Positions 1 to 11,877 of a DNA stretch of 64,000 nucleotides are shown one piece after another. Positions within the stretch are counted from its first letter, which is position 1; every line of letters begins with the position of its first letter. The notes under the pieces are model-generated. The model searched no databases. It was not told the DNA's origin and worked only from the letters and a program-made list of their open reading frames with translations. A program made the position numbers and the translations under genes. Source of the stretch: Microcyclospora pomicola (taxonomy: Eukaryota; Ascomycota; Dothideomycetes; Capnodiales); NCBI GenBank assembly GCA_002786065.1, contig NHNY01000003.1, forward strand, positions 434,001-498,000, in the 5' to 3' direction.

Positions 1-3000
1 GCTGCGCCAGACATAGGAGATGGCAAGGGCCAGTTGTTTATGTCTGCCTCGCTCGGTAAATTGGCCGGTGAACGTAATGAAGAGAGCCATGAGTCCCCGC
101 GTACTGGCTTCGGTTTCTGGTGTATCGACGGCTGCCCGGAATTGCGGCGAATCAGTTTGGCTTGCGATGGACTTGATGGAACAGCAGGCGATGATGGTGT
201 TTGTGGCTGGTCTACAAGAGGGGTAGCAGCGACTGAGGCAGGCCGGGCTGAGACTGCTGGTGCATCAGACGGCTTGTGGCCATTCGTGCTTACTTGAACG
301 ACAGACTGGGAGCTAGCACGGTTGCGACGCAAAATGCTGCCCACGAAACCGCGCTTCTTTGGTGTGCCATTCACCGAGACATCTTCGGGGCGCGATTTAG
401 GTTCTGGTTTCATGCTCGGGCTGGCAGGTTCTCCACCATCATTCTGAGCTGATACGAAGGCTTTGTTCGTGTCCTGGGATGCCGGCGGCGTGGCATCCGG
501 GGCACTGATTCCGAGCTTCCGCCTGGCTGCATCCATTGCTTTATCGATGTCAGCAGGATCTGGTACAATTGGTCGTGGCTGCTTCGAGCGCTTCCTTGAG
601 TCTTTACGACGATCTGCCCGATCGTCTTCCTCTTCGAGATCCGTCGAATCGCCGTCGTTCTGGCCTTGCTTTCGAGGAATACCACGCACGGGACGAAGAT
701 CTGCAGCAATGAACGCCGGCGAGCTAGGCGTGTCATCATCATCAGAGTCAGCGAAGCGGCTGCTTCGGAATGCACCTCGTCTGCTATCATTGGCGTCGTC
801 TTCATCGTCGGAATCTGCAAAGCGTGATTTGAAACGTCTGGCAGGTGTAGGAGATGCAACGGCCGATCGAGAGGATCCGTTGAACCCTGCACGTGGTTTC
901 GAGGCAGGTGGATCACTACGCATTGTAGTCCGCTTGGGCGCATTGCCCACTGGGCCGCCACGCAGAGTCTCTCGAATAGACTCCTGCTTTCGACGACCGA
1001 ACAACGACCCTGTCGGCGACAATGATCGGATACTAAACGTCTTGCCTTTGCCTCTGTTGTCAGGTTCCGGTGACGGGGGACGGCGCCCGTATGCTGGGGC
1101 TGAAGAGTCAATGGAGCCGGAGCGCATGCTGCGTTTCATGATAGGCTGGCTCTGAACCTTCATCGTCGATGCGTTGTTTTGCTTACGTTTCGCCTTTCTG
1201 AAGCTGCTCTCCGAGTCGGAATCATTTGCATACTTTCTCTGTACTTTAGCAGTGTAAGAGTCTGATGGAACGGCTACTGGTCGTTGCTGCTTCGGACCAT
1301 TCCTCACGCTTGCTGTAGCAGAGGCAGATGGCTGCGCACGAAGAGATGCAAGGCTCGTGTTGGGCGATACAACGGCAGCTGTTGCGTTGCCAGCGAAGGC
1401 AGGTTTTGCGCTTTTACTTGGAACCGCACCAGTAGCTGCAGACTGGGAGTTGCGCTGGGGACTGGCGGCAGCACGCATAGTCGTGGGCATATGTCCAGAT
1501 CCAGGAGACGCAGTACGCATAGAACGACGCATGTGGACCTCATTGTCATTGGTGTTTTCTGCTGGGGCGGCTGCTGCGCCACGAAGCGACTTCTTCATGC
1601 CGGCAGGCTTGGGCCCAGCAGGCTTTAAGGCTGCACCGGTACTTGCAGCTAGGAAGTCGGTCTGTTTAAACGCTGCCTTCTTCTTGGGCTTGGTAATTGT
1701 CGCGGCTGGAGTCTCATCGTCGGAAGACATATGATCTCGCTCAATCTGTTGTCGCTGCTGTTTGCTGAGCTTTGACCAGTACGCTGTAGCTTCTGTCCAG
1801 TCACCGCTAGTCTGCTGGGTATGGAGTGCGTTCGCAGCACGATCGGTTTGCTTCGCCAATGGGCTCTCTGGCGGAGATGCTGGCGATGCTAATGCCGTAG
1901 TCTTCAATTTGTCGGCGGGACTTGTGACCACAATCGGACTGACAGCAATGGCGTTCAGGCTTGCGAATCCTCCCTCATCGAGATCAGACAAATCTTCCGC
2001 GGCGTCACTGAATGCGCCGCTGTCATCACTGTCCTCGTCGATGGGATCCAGATTCACACCTTGCTCGGTCACGCCGTCATCTCCATTTTGAAGCGCTACA
2101 GGCATGTGTGTTGCAGCCGTGGACTTCTCCTCGCCATTCTCTTGCCATCCCCCAGGTACCACAATCCCAGTCATGGAATCTGGTCGAGGACCTTTGGCGT
2201 CCTTACTTTCTTCTTTCTTGCCAAGCTCTTTATTCTGCTCCTCAGTTCCTGGTGTGGGCGGCAGGAGGTTAATGGCTGGGACTTCTTCATCCTCTGCCGT
2301 GGACGGCTGATTGTTTTCAAAAATACGATTGACCGTATCTGTTGCGAAACCTCGTGCTTCGAGGCCAGAAGCGTTGTCCGATGCTGGGACTGAGCCTTTC
2401 GTGGATGGCGCCTCGTCATCCATGTCATCTACATAATCGGCCGAAGGTTTAGACGCGACTTCCGGAACCAAAGGCTGGCTTTTAACGTCCTGCTCATCGC
2501 CCTGAGCGTTGAATAGAACGCGGCCAACAATCTGGTCACTGCTGGTCTCTTGGTTCCCAGGTGTCGTTGCAGCAGCGTTACTAGCTGTCACAGGTGACCT
2601 ATCCTTCCGAACACTCCCAAACGACGGCAAAGCCGGCCTCGGCTTCATAGTCTCGTCATCATCGTCCAGGGCAAGAGGCTGGATCGACTTTGGTGTGCTA
2701 GCCACTTCGATGGCTTGAGGCTCCGCGTCAAAACTGACTCGATTCTTGTTTTTCCTTACCAACAACCCGGCGCCTTCTTGTGAATGCAGAGAGCCGTTGT
2801 CGGAAGCATCACTCGCTGGCACTTTGTTAGCACCAGGGGAGAAGTTCGTCATGGGAGATGCAGTTCGAAGCGAAGAAGCAGGCGAATGCTTCATGGCAGA
2901 TTTGACAGGCGAGAAGTCTCGGGCAGGCGGTTCGTGCCTCATAGCTTCAATCACCGGCGATCGCGAGAAATGCGCCGAGCGCTGTGGGCTGAGGGAGGTG

Positions 3001-4485
3001 ACACGACCACGTGCAGCGCCATTGGACGGTCGTGCGGGGATTTCCAGGCTCGCTGATCGATTGTGCGAGGTCGCCGGCGCGACGTATGCTTTGGCTGGCC
3101 CGACCGACGTCTGTATTACTCGATTCGCCTCTTTAGCGGCGATCGGACTTTCACTTTCAGCCTCTTCCTCTGCTTCGCGATCTTCACGAACCATGGAAGG
3201 GTGCTTTTTGAGCACCGGTGTTCCTGGAGGCCTGCTTGGACTCGGCGAAGTGCGTGCTGGATTCCGTGGCGGAGGTGTCAATACAGCATCTTCTGCTGCG
3301 GATGAGGCGACGTTATTCGCCGCAAATCCATTCCTCGGTAGGGGAACAAGAGTTCGCGTGGCCGGATCATACGATCCCGGGGCCAGTGGCGCTGCGACTG
3401 GTAGGGTGGGAGAGGGCGGTTCGTTCGACGTGACTTTGGCAGCACCTGTTCTTGGCGCAGGGCGAAACGTGCGCGAGTTCGCATCATACACCATGACGGT
3501 TTCGGTGGAGGTTGCATTCTGACTTGCCCCATTGGGCATTGAAGTTGCTTGCGCAAAATAAGTTCCAGGCCCTGCAGCCTGCCCAGTCTTCTTCTTCGAA
3601 GGAGGTGTGCTGGCACCATTCTGAGCAGGCTGTGCAGCGTTTGACGTAATCGTAGTCGCATCGGAGCTTGCTGCGCGCGCACCTTTGGGCGTAGAGGTTG
3701 CTACGACGCCCGTTGGGCCCGCAAAATAACCTCCGCTCCCGTGTGTGTACTTGTTCGTGATCGGGCTCGCCGGCGGTGAAGACATGGGTCGCGAGAAATT
3801 GACCGAGTTTCGGTTGTTGGCAGATGAGGTGGGCGATGGCTCCTCACCTTCGTTCACATTCGAAAGACGTTTGGGCTTTCGTGTTGTCTGCTGAGGCGCA
3901 TGGCCAGCCCTGTCCACACTCACACCTCTACCCCCTCGGGGTGTAGGGGACAAGACTCGTTGAGGTGGGTCCAGACTTGAAGATCGCACCTTCGATGCTA
4001 TAGAGGCAGGTATCAGAGGGACGGGCGGTGCTTTTGGCGTAGGAGAGATAGCGCGATTGCGACCTCCTGGAGATGGTGATCTGAATGTGCGGTCTGTCAT
4101 AGACCCGCCGCTGTTTTGTCTTTGCAGACCTCCCCTACTCATCGTGCCTCTTGAAGGTCCGCCAATGACGCTACCACTTCCGATCGACGAGACCGACCCG
4201 CGCCTGATCATCCTCTTGGTTTGTATACTTCCAACAGGTTCGGGTGAGCTCGCTCGAGAGCGTAGGGCTGCCGCGGCAGCGGCCGATGAGAGTGAGGCAT
4301 TCGAAGATCGTCGTTGAGCAAAGGCTGCTCCGGCGGCAGCTGAGGCGGCGGCGACAGTGTTGGGGTCTACGGGCTGCTAAATGTATTAGTCGCATTAGCA
4401 AATCATTCTACCCTCTCGTCACGGGAGTTCTTACGATACTTGAGGCGGTGCTGCCACGCCGACTGCGAGAGAAGAGGCTAGGCAT
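1..4485 (-). CDS. Large disordered Ser/Pro/Ala-rich protein, eisosome SEG1/SegA-like (partial)
   Basis: Exon 1 is 4485-4435 (17 codons, starting MPSLFSRSRRGS) and exon 2 runs from 4376 off the left edge. The 58-nt intron (4377-4434) has a GTAAGA donor and a TTTAG acceptor that keep frame. About 1475 codons are open without a stop, so the C-terminus is missing here. The N-terminus is Ala/Ser-rich (DPNTVAAASAAAGAAFAQRR) followed by a TKRMIRRGS-type basic stretch. The rest is Ser/Pro/Asp/Glu-rich with many S-P sites and no globular domain. This layout recalls the fungal eisosome assembly proteins (SEG1/SegA), which sit under the plasma membrane and stabilise furrow-like domains. The family match comes from memory of the N-terminal pattern and is not proven. 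Coding continuity is strong; function is uncertain. Confidence 0.6.
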
Positions 4486-6080
4486 GTTGGAGTATTAACC
4501 TTGCGCCTTCCGTAAAATCGGCGCAAGGAGGCCTTGTTGCGTTCGAAATGACACTTGAACAGCAGCAGAAAGACGCCGATATCCGAGCTGGCAAGGGAAT
4601 GATATATTCGACAAGGGTGTGACGGTTTTGTTCAAAACATCATGATTGCATGTTCCGCGGCAGACACGACTCCGAGCAAGTGACACAAGCAAACCGCTAT
4701 GCCGACCCGTGCGCGATCCCGATTGCCGGAGGAGTGGATACAACGAAGCAACAGGATGCTATAAGGATAGACCAACGGACAGGCGAATGGCGATGAACAA
4801 TACCGGGAAGGATTGTCGCAGGGGGTCGCGGGTGTGACGACGAAGTGATGCGTCGAGAAAAGATGAGATGCAGCACAACAACGGGAATGGCGGAGGTGAC
4901 GAGCTGCCACGGGAAACAAGTTATGATGAGGTGGTCCAGGCGGCGTCTGGTGTGCCTGTGGTATAGAGCTAGATCCTAGTGCAACGTCACTCATTAAACG
5001 CTACGTGGACGTCAGTATATCGATCGATCTATTGCCAGGTTCCTTACACGACTATACGTTCGCAGATAATTACAAAGTCTTGCTTGCCTCGCTATGTAGA
5101 GAATTGATCATAGTTCGCACACACTTGGCTTTATTGTGGCATGGTATTGGCGGATCTTAGTCGAATGCTATGATGCTCTTAGACGCACTTCCGAAACGCC
5201 TCACGAGATCCGAGGAGTTTCTACGCGATGTAAGGCAGAAACACGACAGACATCCAGATAGACCGAATGAATCTCTGATTACGCTCCAAACCCGATCGAA
5301 GAAGATATCTTGCTGCTTCTCGATAGAAGTTAGCTGCCTTACTTTACATATATCGAAACAAAATATGTCCGATCATTGGCACGGCCCCTCCCGACGCTAC
5401 TCACATCTGCCCTCCCACCTTCATATGCAGCTTCACATCTGTTCATACGACTTTCACAAGCCATTTTCAACCTCGACGCTGCTCTAGACAACATCACCCT
5501 CAGGCAGCACCGTGGACGGACTGTGACTGGCTCGGGTAACAGCGTCGCTAACGGATGTACAACAGACCTCACCTCCTCTTTTGCAGTGGCTTTTGGTGGT
5601 GAAGCGATATAAATGATTCCAATGCGTGGAATACTTCGTGTACATGATGGTTGCACACATGTGTTGTAGCATGTAGAAGCACACTTGCGCAAGGCGGGGC
5701 ATATTACAGGTTCTGGAGACATCTAGTCACGTTGATAAGTGCTGGACAGACATAACAAGCTCTGATGCATTAGCGCGAGGAGCAGACACGTAAAGTGAAG
5801 TTGCTGGACCAACAAGCTACCTTAACTTTCTAAGGACGGTCTTCCTGGTAAGTATAGTGCGAAGACGAGATATAGATTGTTGGTAGACATAGCGAGAGCG
5901 AGAGCTCAACTCACGAATGGCATATATGCGGTTGTTTGTTTCAGCTCGTATACGATTTAGACAGGGTTTTGAGAACAGTGCTTGAAAACTCGTTTTTCGT
6001 CTGAACTATGTAACGATGCGATTACATGGTTGCACATGTCTTTCAACGCTCATTTATGTACTGCTCATTGATGCACTACA
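4486..6080. other. Intergenic region, no supported gene
   Basis: About 1.6 kb between the start of the SEG1-like gene and the 3' end of the DBP9 gene. Only short open frames without recognisable protein features are present on either strand. The part next to 4485 should hold the promoter and 5' UTR of the minus-strand SEG1-like gene. I see no RNA gene or repeat. Confidence 0.6.
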
Positions 6081-7970
6081 TCACTTCTTGCCTCTACCAC
6101 GAGCATTCAAGCTCTTCAACGGGTCCAACCCTTTACCCTTCGCCGACGCGCCCTTGCCTCGACTTCTGTTGAACGCTCTCGCTTTCCTCAATCGGTTCTC
6201 TTTATCTTTCCTCAAGCTCACATGACCAATGTCCTTCGCGACAGCTTGCTTGCCACCAGCAGGCAGAAGATACTCTGGAATGTGCTTGAGGTGTGGCTGC
6301 GATCGCACGGAATGAGATTCAGTGTCATGCCGCAAATGTCGAAGATCTTCCGGATTCTCCTCGAAATGTCTACGCAGCTTCTCTGACTTGATGAGCTCCT
6401 GCCTGAGTTCTTTCGTTCGTGCTTCACGCACTGCAATGCGGGTTACAGATCGCAAAGCATCCGCAAAGCGATACCGAAACGCCTCTAGCTTCGCCATGTC
6501 GAAGTTCCAGTCCTCGAGCTTGCTTCCTCTCTCTTCTTGCTTAGTTCTGATCTTTCCCAACACTGCTTCGTCATTTTCGCATTGTGCGATACTGGTCGAT
6601 TTATGCTTTCGGTACAAATCCTTGGGCACAAAGAAGGAGAGCGCCATACCAGCCTGTCCAGCACGTGCTGTTCGACCAATTCGATGTGTATAAGACTTCG
6701 ATGTCGTTGGCAAGTCGAAATTGAGCACACAGGAGACGTTGCGGAAGTCAATCCCACGCGCGACTCCAAACTCACGGTCTTTGCGGCCGCGCTGCTTAGG
6801 CTTGGGTTTGCGGGCTGGAGAAGCAGGGGTTTGTGTGGAGCTCGTCGGGTCGCTGAGCGCTTGTTGCTGTGGCGTATCCTCCTCCTCCTCGTCTTCACTT
6901 TCATCAGCCTTCGCAGACTTCCGCTTTCTGCTGCTCTCGTTTCCGACCACTTCGTTCTCATCCGCAGCCACAATAATATCGTACACCCCTCTGTTGAACT
7001 CCTCCACCACGTGTAGTCGACTGTTGACCGGCAATTCCGAGTTCAGGATGCAACTTCTGATCCCAAATTGCTCGAGGAACAGTTTTACTCGATAACACCT
7101 GTCAATGTCTGCCACAAAGATGATGACCTTCCCTTTGATCAGTTGGAGTTTGAAGATAGTGTAGATCAGCAAGAATTTGTCCTCTTCGGCGCTGCGAACG
7201 ACGAATTGAGACAGTTTCGCCTTCTCGTTTGCTTCTTCGGAGGACAGATCGAGAATTGTCGGCTTCTCGCCGTCCTTGAATAATAAAGACGTGAGAGTGT
7301 CGACCTCGGCGCGCAAGGTAGCAGACATCAATATCTTTTGTACGCCTGCAGGTAGAGCTGCTGCAATCGACTTCAGATCTTCCTCGTAGTCGTAGCTCAA
7401 GACCAGATCTGCTTCGTCAACAACAAGATGCTCAAGCTCATCCAGTTTCATATCCTCGCTATTGACCCACTGCGTCGCTCTTCCCGGTGTGGCTATCACA
7501 ATATCAGGGACCTCAGCCAAGCGTGCTTTGGTCACTGCGGCATCCTCCTTGCGGCTAATGTTCTCGAACCGAACATCGTGAGCACAGAAGCTCGTGAAAG
7601 TCGAAAGCGTGGCGGTAACTTGAGTTGCGAGCTCTTTCGTCGGTACCAGAATAAGAACAGAGGTATGTCTGGCGGACTTCGCGGCAGCGTTCTTCCGACG
7701 AAGGACAGCATTCAACACCGGCAAGATATATGCCAAGGTCTTGCCGGTTCCGGTCTTTGCACGAGCGAGTACATTCTGGCGGTCGATAGCGAGTGGAATG
7801 GCTCTCCGTTGGACGGGTGTTGGGGTAGCGAACTTTTCGCGCTTCACAGCTTGAAGCAGACGAGCATCGAGACCGAACGAAGCAAAGGTAGGAGCCGGGG
7901 CGTCGACTTTGGCCTTTTTCTCTTGGGTCGTCCCCTCTGGAACGTCTCTCTCATTCAATTTCCGCTTCAT
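6081..7970 (-). CDS. DBP9: ATP-dependent RNA helicase DBP9 (DEAD-box, ribosome biogenesis)
   Basis: Uninterrupted 629-residue frame. I start it at the ATG at 7970 (MKRKLNERDVPEG); the frame extends further up only through a GTG at 8012. It shows the DEAD-box set in order: a Q-motif region (FGLDARLLQAVKREKF, TPTPVQ), Walker A ARAKTGTGKT, PTKELA, a TPGR motif, VDEAD, MSATLR, and in domain 2 the HRIGRTARAG motif. An acidic, low-complexity insert (DESEDEEEEDT) interrupts domain 2 before the RGIDFRNVSCVLNFDLP segment, as in DBP9 orthologues, and the C-terminus is Lys/Arg/Gly-rich. DBP9 is a nucleolar helicase for 60S subunit assembly and 27S pre-rRNA processing. Length matches the family (about 600-630 residues). 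Helicase identity is firm; DBP9 rather than another DBP is very likely. Confidence 0.92.
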   Translation of the reverse strand: MKRKLNERDVPEGTTQEKKAKVDAPAPTFASFGLDARLLQAVKREKFATPTPVQRRAIPLAIDRQNVLARAKTGTGKTLAYILPVLNAVLRRKNAAAKSARHTSVLILVPTKELATQVTATLSTFTSFCAHDVRFENISRKEDAAVTKARLAEVPDIVIATPGRATQWVNSEDMKLDELEHLVVDEADLVLSYDYEEDLKSIAAALPAGVQKILMSATLRAEVDTLTSLLFKDGEKPTILDLSSEEANEKAKLSQFVVRSAEEDKFLLIYTIFKLQLIKGKVIIFVADIDRCYRVKLFLEQFGIRSCILNSELPVNSRLHVVEEFNRGVYDIIVAADENEVVGNESSRKRKSAKADESEDEEEEDTPQQQALSDPTSSTQTPASPARKPKPKQRGRKDREFGVARGIDFRNVSCVLNFDLPTTSKSYTHRIGRTARAGQAGMALSFFVPKDLYRKHKSTSIAQCENDEAVLGKIRTKQEERGSKLEDWNFDMAKLEAFRYRFADALRSVTRIAVREARTKELRQELIKSEKLRRHFEENPEDLRHLRHDTESHSVRSQPHLKHIPEYLLPAGGKQAVAKDIGHVSLRKDKENRLRKARAFNRSRGKGASAKGKGLDPLKSLNARGRGKK

Positions 7971-8797
7971 AATGGCACATGTGTGTATCAAAATGTTGTA
8001 TGCAAGCTCCACGCATGTGACATTCGCCGAGAATTCTCAAAAGTTCTGCCGCGTCCTCAAGAGCGGTGAAAGGTAGAACTATGCGCACGGACACATCCGC
8101 AAACTCTGAAGCTCTATTTCAATGGAGCCATGACTACTTGTTATTAACCACGACCACAAATGTTAAGACCGCGTAAATGTTATGTATGTGAAGTCGAAAT
8201 TGACAGCCTTGACTTTGCCATCTTCATGGCTCACTTGCTAGAGATGAACGCGAGCCAGTAACTGATTAATCGAGTCGTCGTGAGCCCAACAACCGAAAAC
8301 TCTAGGATGCTTGGTGCAGTACATTTCAGCCACGCCGGGCAAGTAGAGCTTGAGTAGATTCAAGCATGATCACTACGATACTCTGTACCATGGGGTGATG
8401 GACGAAGAAGTTGCACCCAAGCAATTTAAGCTTCGTGCGCCGTTGAACCAACACTGGTGCTGTAGACAACAATTTCAACAAGCATTAGTCCCCATGCGTT
8501 GACAGTCATCAAGTAAGACGACTTCTTCAACTGTCCTCGCCGACGTTTCCGGCCAAGCACTATCCACAGACCTGTGTCACGCTGGCCATCCTTGTGGGCA
8601 GCCGCATCAAGTGCCTTTCCTTCACACATCTAGTTTCAGGGTGACCAAGATTGCCAGGACTAGACTGCCTTCATGAGCACATCCTCATCAACCCAAAGAG
8701 TGTAGATTGCAACTGTCTACTAGATCACCGTACATTTCGGACTTTTGAGTGTCCGGAACAACCATGTCATCAGCCCACCAGACTAAAACAAGCAAGA
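7971..8797. other. Intergenic region, no supported gene
   Basis: About 0.8 kb between the start of DBP9 and the 3' end of the AflR-like gene. Only short unconvincing frames are seen. It should contain the DBP9 promoter; no clear TATA box or RNA gene was recognised. Confidence 0.55.
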
Positions 8798-9739
8798 TCA
8801 TCTATGATCCATATTTGCTTCTTCCATGATCTTTTCTAGCTCCTCGCGAAAATTGCTCGTGACTATGCTCTGCCAGTGCAAGGACCGCCCAGTACCGTCG
8901 CCGTCATCGTTCAATGAGGTGTCGCAATGCGGTATGTTGGCAAACAATTCCAAGACATGTTCCATCTTGCGAAGCTCTCGCTTGAGCACTGCTCGCTGAA
9001 GTCTTGCCTGATCTTCATCGTCCAGTTCCAAAATCCCAAAATGGATCTTCATAGTTTTCTCGCGAACGAATGGCGAGCTTTGTCTCGCGGTGGCGCCGAT
9101 GCGATACCAGTACAACACCTTGGACATTATTGCTGCAACCAACAACGGGATATGAGGCCGTCGAGAACATTCACATTGGAGTATGTCGGTCAGCTTGCTA
9201 AGGGCAATCTTGTTCACGAGAAGGAGGTGAAATCGGGAGCCCCGATGTATATGGCCTGTACCGGCATGGATGACCGTCTTCCTTTGTTCGCTTCCAGTTA
9301 GAAGCGAAGGCATACCGCAAACGTGCTTTACATTGAATCTGTTTAAGAGCTTGTGTAATATCGCGATGACGACGGCAGGTCGAACCACTCTAGTGCTTAT
9401 GTACCTTACGTTTACTGACATGTGAAGCTCCGTGCTATCACTTCTCACTGACACCCTCCGCCCTGGCAGGGGTGGTGCTTCTTCGCAGAGACCCCAGCGT
9501 CCGTTATATGCGGTAACGCGCGGGTGGTTGCATATCGTCTGAATCATCTCAGACGAGGCTAAGGGTAAGACTTGGATGGATGTCGCCTCGAAGATAACTA
9601 CATGATTATGAATAGGTAAGTAGGTCGAACACTGGTAGCCATCTCGAAAGAATAGGGCTCCCCACCTTTCCCGATTAGGCAGGACAGCGCGGGCAAAGTG
9701 GAGCGCTTGAGGATACGCACGACAGGCACGCAAGCACAT
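8798..9739 (-). CDS. Protein with AflR-type regulator C-terminal domain, zinc cluster absent
   Basis: A 313-codon frame with an ATG at 9739. Residues about 176-308 match the C-terminal domain of AflR-type fungal transcription factors: NKIALSKLTDILQ, the Cys pair in QCECSRRPHI, the helix AAIMSKVLYWYR, an ELDDEDQARLQ acidic turn and a closing amphipathic helix (ELRKMEHVLELF). In full-length relatives this follows an N-terminal Zn2Cys6 DNA-binding cluster. None is visible here: the first 170 residues lack the CxxC..C pattern and look unlike coding sequence of this family, and only 112 bp separate this ATG from the divergent gene at 9852. It may be a truncated or decaying regulator, or an undetected 5' exon may exist. 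Domain recognition is fairly good; that the whole frame is translated is doubtful. Confidence 0.5.
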   Translation of the reverse strand: MCLRACRAYPQALHFARAVLPNRERWGALFFRDGYQCSTYLPIHNHVVIFEATSIQVLPLASSEMIQTICNHPRVTAYNGRWGLCEEAPPLPGRRVSVRSDSTELHMSVNVRYISTRVVRPAVVIAILHKLLNRFNVKHVCGMPSLLTGSEQRKTVIHAGTGHIHRGSRFHLLLVNKIALSKLTDILQCECSRRPHIPLLVAAIMSKVLYWYRIGATARQSSPFVREKTMKIHFGILELDDEDQARLQRAVLKRELRKMEHVLELFANIPHCDTSLNDDGDGTGRSLHWQSIVTSNFREELEKIMEEANMDHR

Positions 9740-9851
9740 TTTTCTGCTCGCTCAATCCTAGTAACTGATCTAAACACTCCCCATAAGCTCAGCTAGCTGA
9801 TTGTATCTGCGGACGTTGAAAACTTCGGTTGAGACTGTTGTATTGTGCACA

Positions 9852-11032
9852 ATGGCTTCTACTCCATACCCAGCTGAGAGCGGTCCATCGGCCATATCCG
9901 TATCGCTAAGGGAACTTCAAGCCGAGAGTGTGTCTCTATCAACCTTGGAGAAAGCCTTTGGTCCAGACAGCCTAGGTGTTATCATCGTTCGCGATCTGCC
10001 AAAACAGTTCGCAGAGTTGAGAAGTGAACTGCTGAGTCTCAGCAGCTATCTGGCCAATTTGCCAGAAGCAGAGTTGGGTGAGCATCGGACATCGATGATT
10101 GCAGTCTTTAATTAATCATGCGGTATATGCTGACCACGAGGTGTCCAGCAAAATTGGAGAAGCCGGAATCCAGTTATGATGTCGGCTGGTCCTGTGGCAA
10201 AGAGACTCTTGCCGACGGGAGGTACGACACGCTTAAGGGATCGTATTATGCCCAACCCATCCACAACCCGGAACTGGAGGAGAAAGCGAGACGACTCTAT
10301 CCGAATTTTGGAATCATGACCAGCGAGAACGTATGGCCTACGCACGCTGTACTGCCCGGATTTGAGCAGACCTTCGAGAGTCTGTGCCAAATGATCGTTG
10401 ACGTAGCAGCGCTGGTGGCGAAGAATTGTGATAGATATGGTGTTGCCCGACTCGAGAACTACAAGGATGGGACGCTCGAGAACATCGTCCGCACGAGTGT
10501 GAGTACCAAAGCACGACTACTACACTACTTTCCGCCGCCAGCCACTAGCGACATCACGGAGGACGTCGTCAGACCAGATAGTGCTATGGCTGTCGATGAT
10601 GACTGGTGTGCTACACACAAAGACCTGGGTGCACTCACGGGTCTGACAAGTCAGATGTTTGTCGATGAAAGCATCCACACTGCAAAGCGGCAAGGCGATG
10701 GTTCATTCCCTTCTCTGACAGAGCTCGATGCCCACCCAGATCCCAAGGCCGGACTGTGGATCAAGGATCGATCGGGGAGAGTGACACAAGTACACATTCC
10801 AAGAGACTGCCTTGCTTTCCAGACAGGACAGGCATTAGAGTTGATCACGCGCGGAAGCTTCAAGGCGGTACCTCACTTCGTTCGAGGAGGCAAGACTGAT
10901 GGAAACGGGTCCAAGATCGCAAGAAACACGCTTGCGGTGTTCACGCAGCCAAACTTATGGGAGGTGGTGGACGAAGAGAGCGGCAAGGACTTCGCGACAT
11001 TGGCCAAGGAGATCATTAGTGGAGCGCTGTGA
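9852..11032 (+). CDS. 2-oxoglutarate/Fe(II)-dependent oxygenase-like protein (clavaminate/IPNS-like fold)
   Basis: Exons 9852-10077 and 10149-11032, 369 residues. The 71-nt intron has a GTGAGC donor, a CTGAC branch site and a TCCAG acceptor; splicing restores LPEAELAKLEKPESSYDVGW, a typical segment of this family. The jelly-roll iron site is visible as H232-K-D234 in CATHKDLGALTGLTS, distal H318 in VPHFVRGGK, and a downstream Arg in IARNTLAVF for the 2-oxoglutarate carboxylate. Proteins of this type are widespread in filamentous fungi as soluble oxygenase-like enzymes with unassigned substrates. It is transcribed away from the AflR-like frame with 112 bp between the two ATGs. The fold is well supported; the substrate is unknown. 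Confidence 0.8.
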
Positions 11033-11877
11033 ATATAGCGTTCTCGTTCTCCAATGCATATGTCCAAGAAAAATGTGCTTCATTCCTCACATGACTGCAA
11101 AGTGCCCTCACGAGAGTGCTTCCGTGTGTTGATCCGTCGAAGCCTGCCGGCTCCAAAACTCGATCCCAGTCGTGTTGACATGATGTGAATCTCAGAAAAG
11201 TCGTGACTGATGGTTTGGCAGAACCGGAATGGCAGAGAAGAACTGTGATGCACTCCGTGTACTCCTACGGTCTGCCGAATGACCATGAGACTCGTCGTCT
11301 CATGTAGGTGAAGATAAAACAATGCAAGCTTGGCTTACCCAAGAAAAGGCGGTTAAATGGGTGCGGAATGCCAGCGCTGCTTGCAAATCCAGGTATGAGG
11401 TCAACCCCAATGGCGGAATTTTAGCCATGGAGATGTTGGGCTGATCCCTAAGCAACGAGCGAAGGCCCAGTACAACAAGCTAATTAAGAACGATGGCAAT
11501 CAGGATTACGAGGAGATTCCTAATAGACGCATGAATCACAAGTGAAGTACAATTTCCAATTAACAAGCTATCTGCTCACCGGAAGAGTTTCCGGCATGAC
11601 GCCGCGCAACCACGGCCACATCTTCCTCACGCTATGCGTAGCCATAATCGCCGCATGCCTAGCACTGCTCTTCGTCCCACCCACTGCCACCACTGCCGAT
11701 ATGCCCCCACTACAGCGCCTCGCCAGCAGAGTCCGCCCACAACTCCTACTTAAACCATTCGTCCTGCCCAACATCGTTCCTCGTGCCCTCACTCCCCTCC
11801 ATAACACTCCCGTCACCTCGTCCACTATTACTTCACCAACCTCCCACCACTACTCCTCCTCCTCCTCCACCACCACC
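11033..11877. other. Intergenic region and possible 5' extension of the nitroreductase gene
   Basis: No separate gene recognised. From 11542 onward a frame continues without a stop into the nitroreductase gene, with in-frame ATGs at 11596 and 11701. The region 11033-11541 shows only short frames. Confidence 0.5.

Noticed and set aside
463-3522. Long plus-strand frames at 463-1155 and 2746-3522, and minus-strand frame 410-1111 in another phase
   Set aside because: They overlap the continuous minus-strand SEG1-like frame, which alone gives coherent low-complexity protein and a consistent first intron; these are shadows of Ser/Pro-rich codons.
7971-8012. N-terminal extension of DBP9 from a GTG at 8012
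   Set aside because: The residues do not fit the family, the start codon is not ATG, and a good ATG at 7970 begins the usual basic N-terminus.
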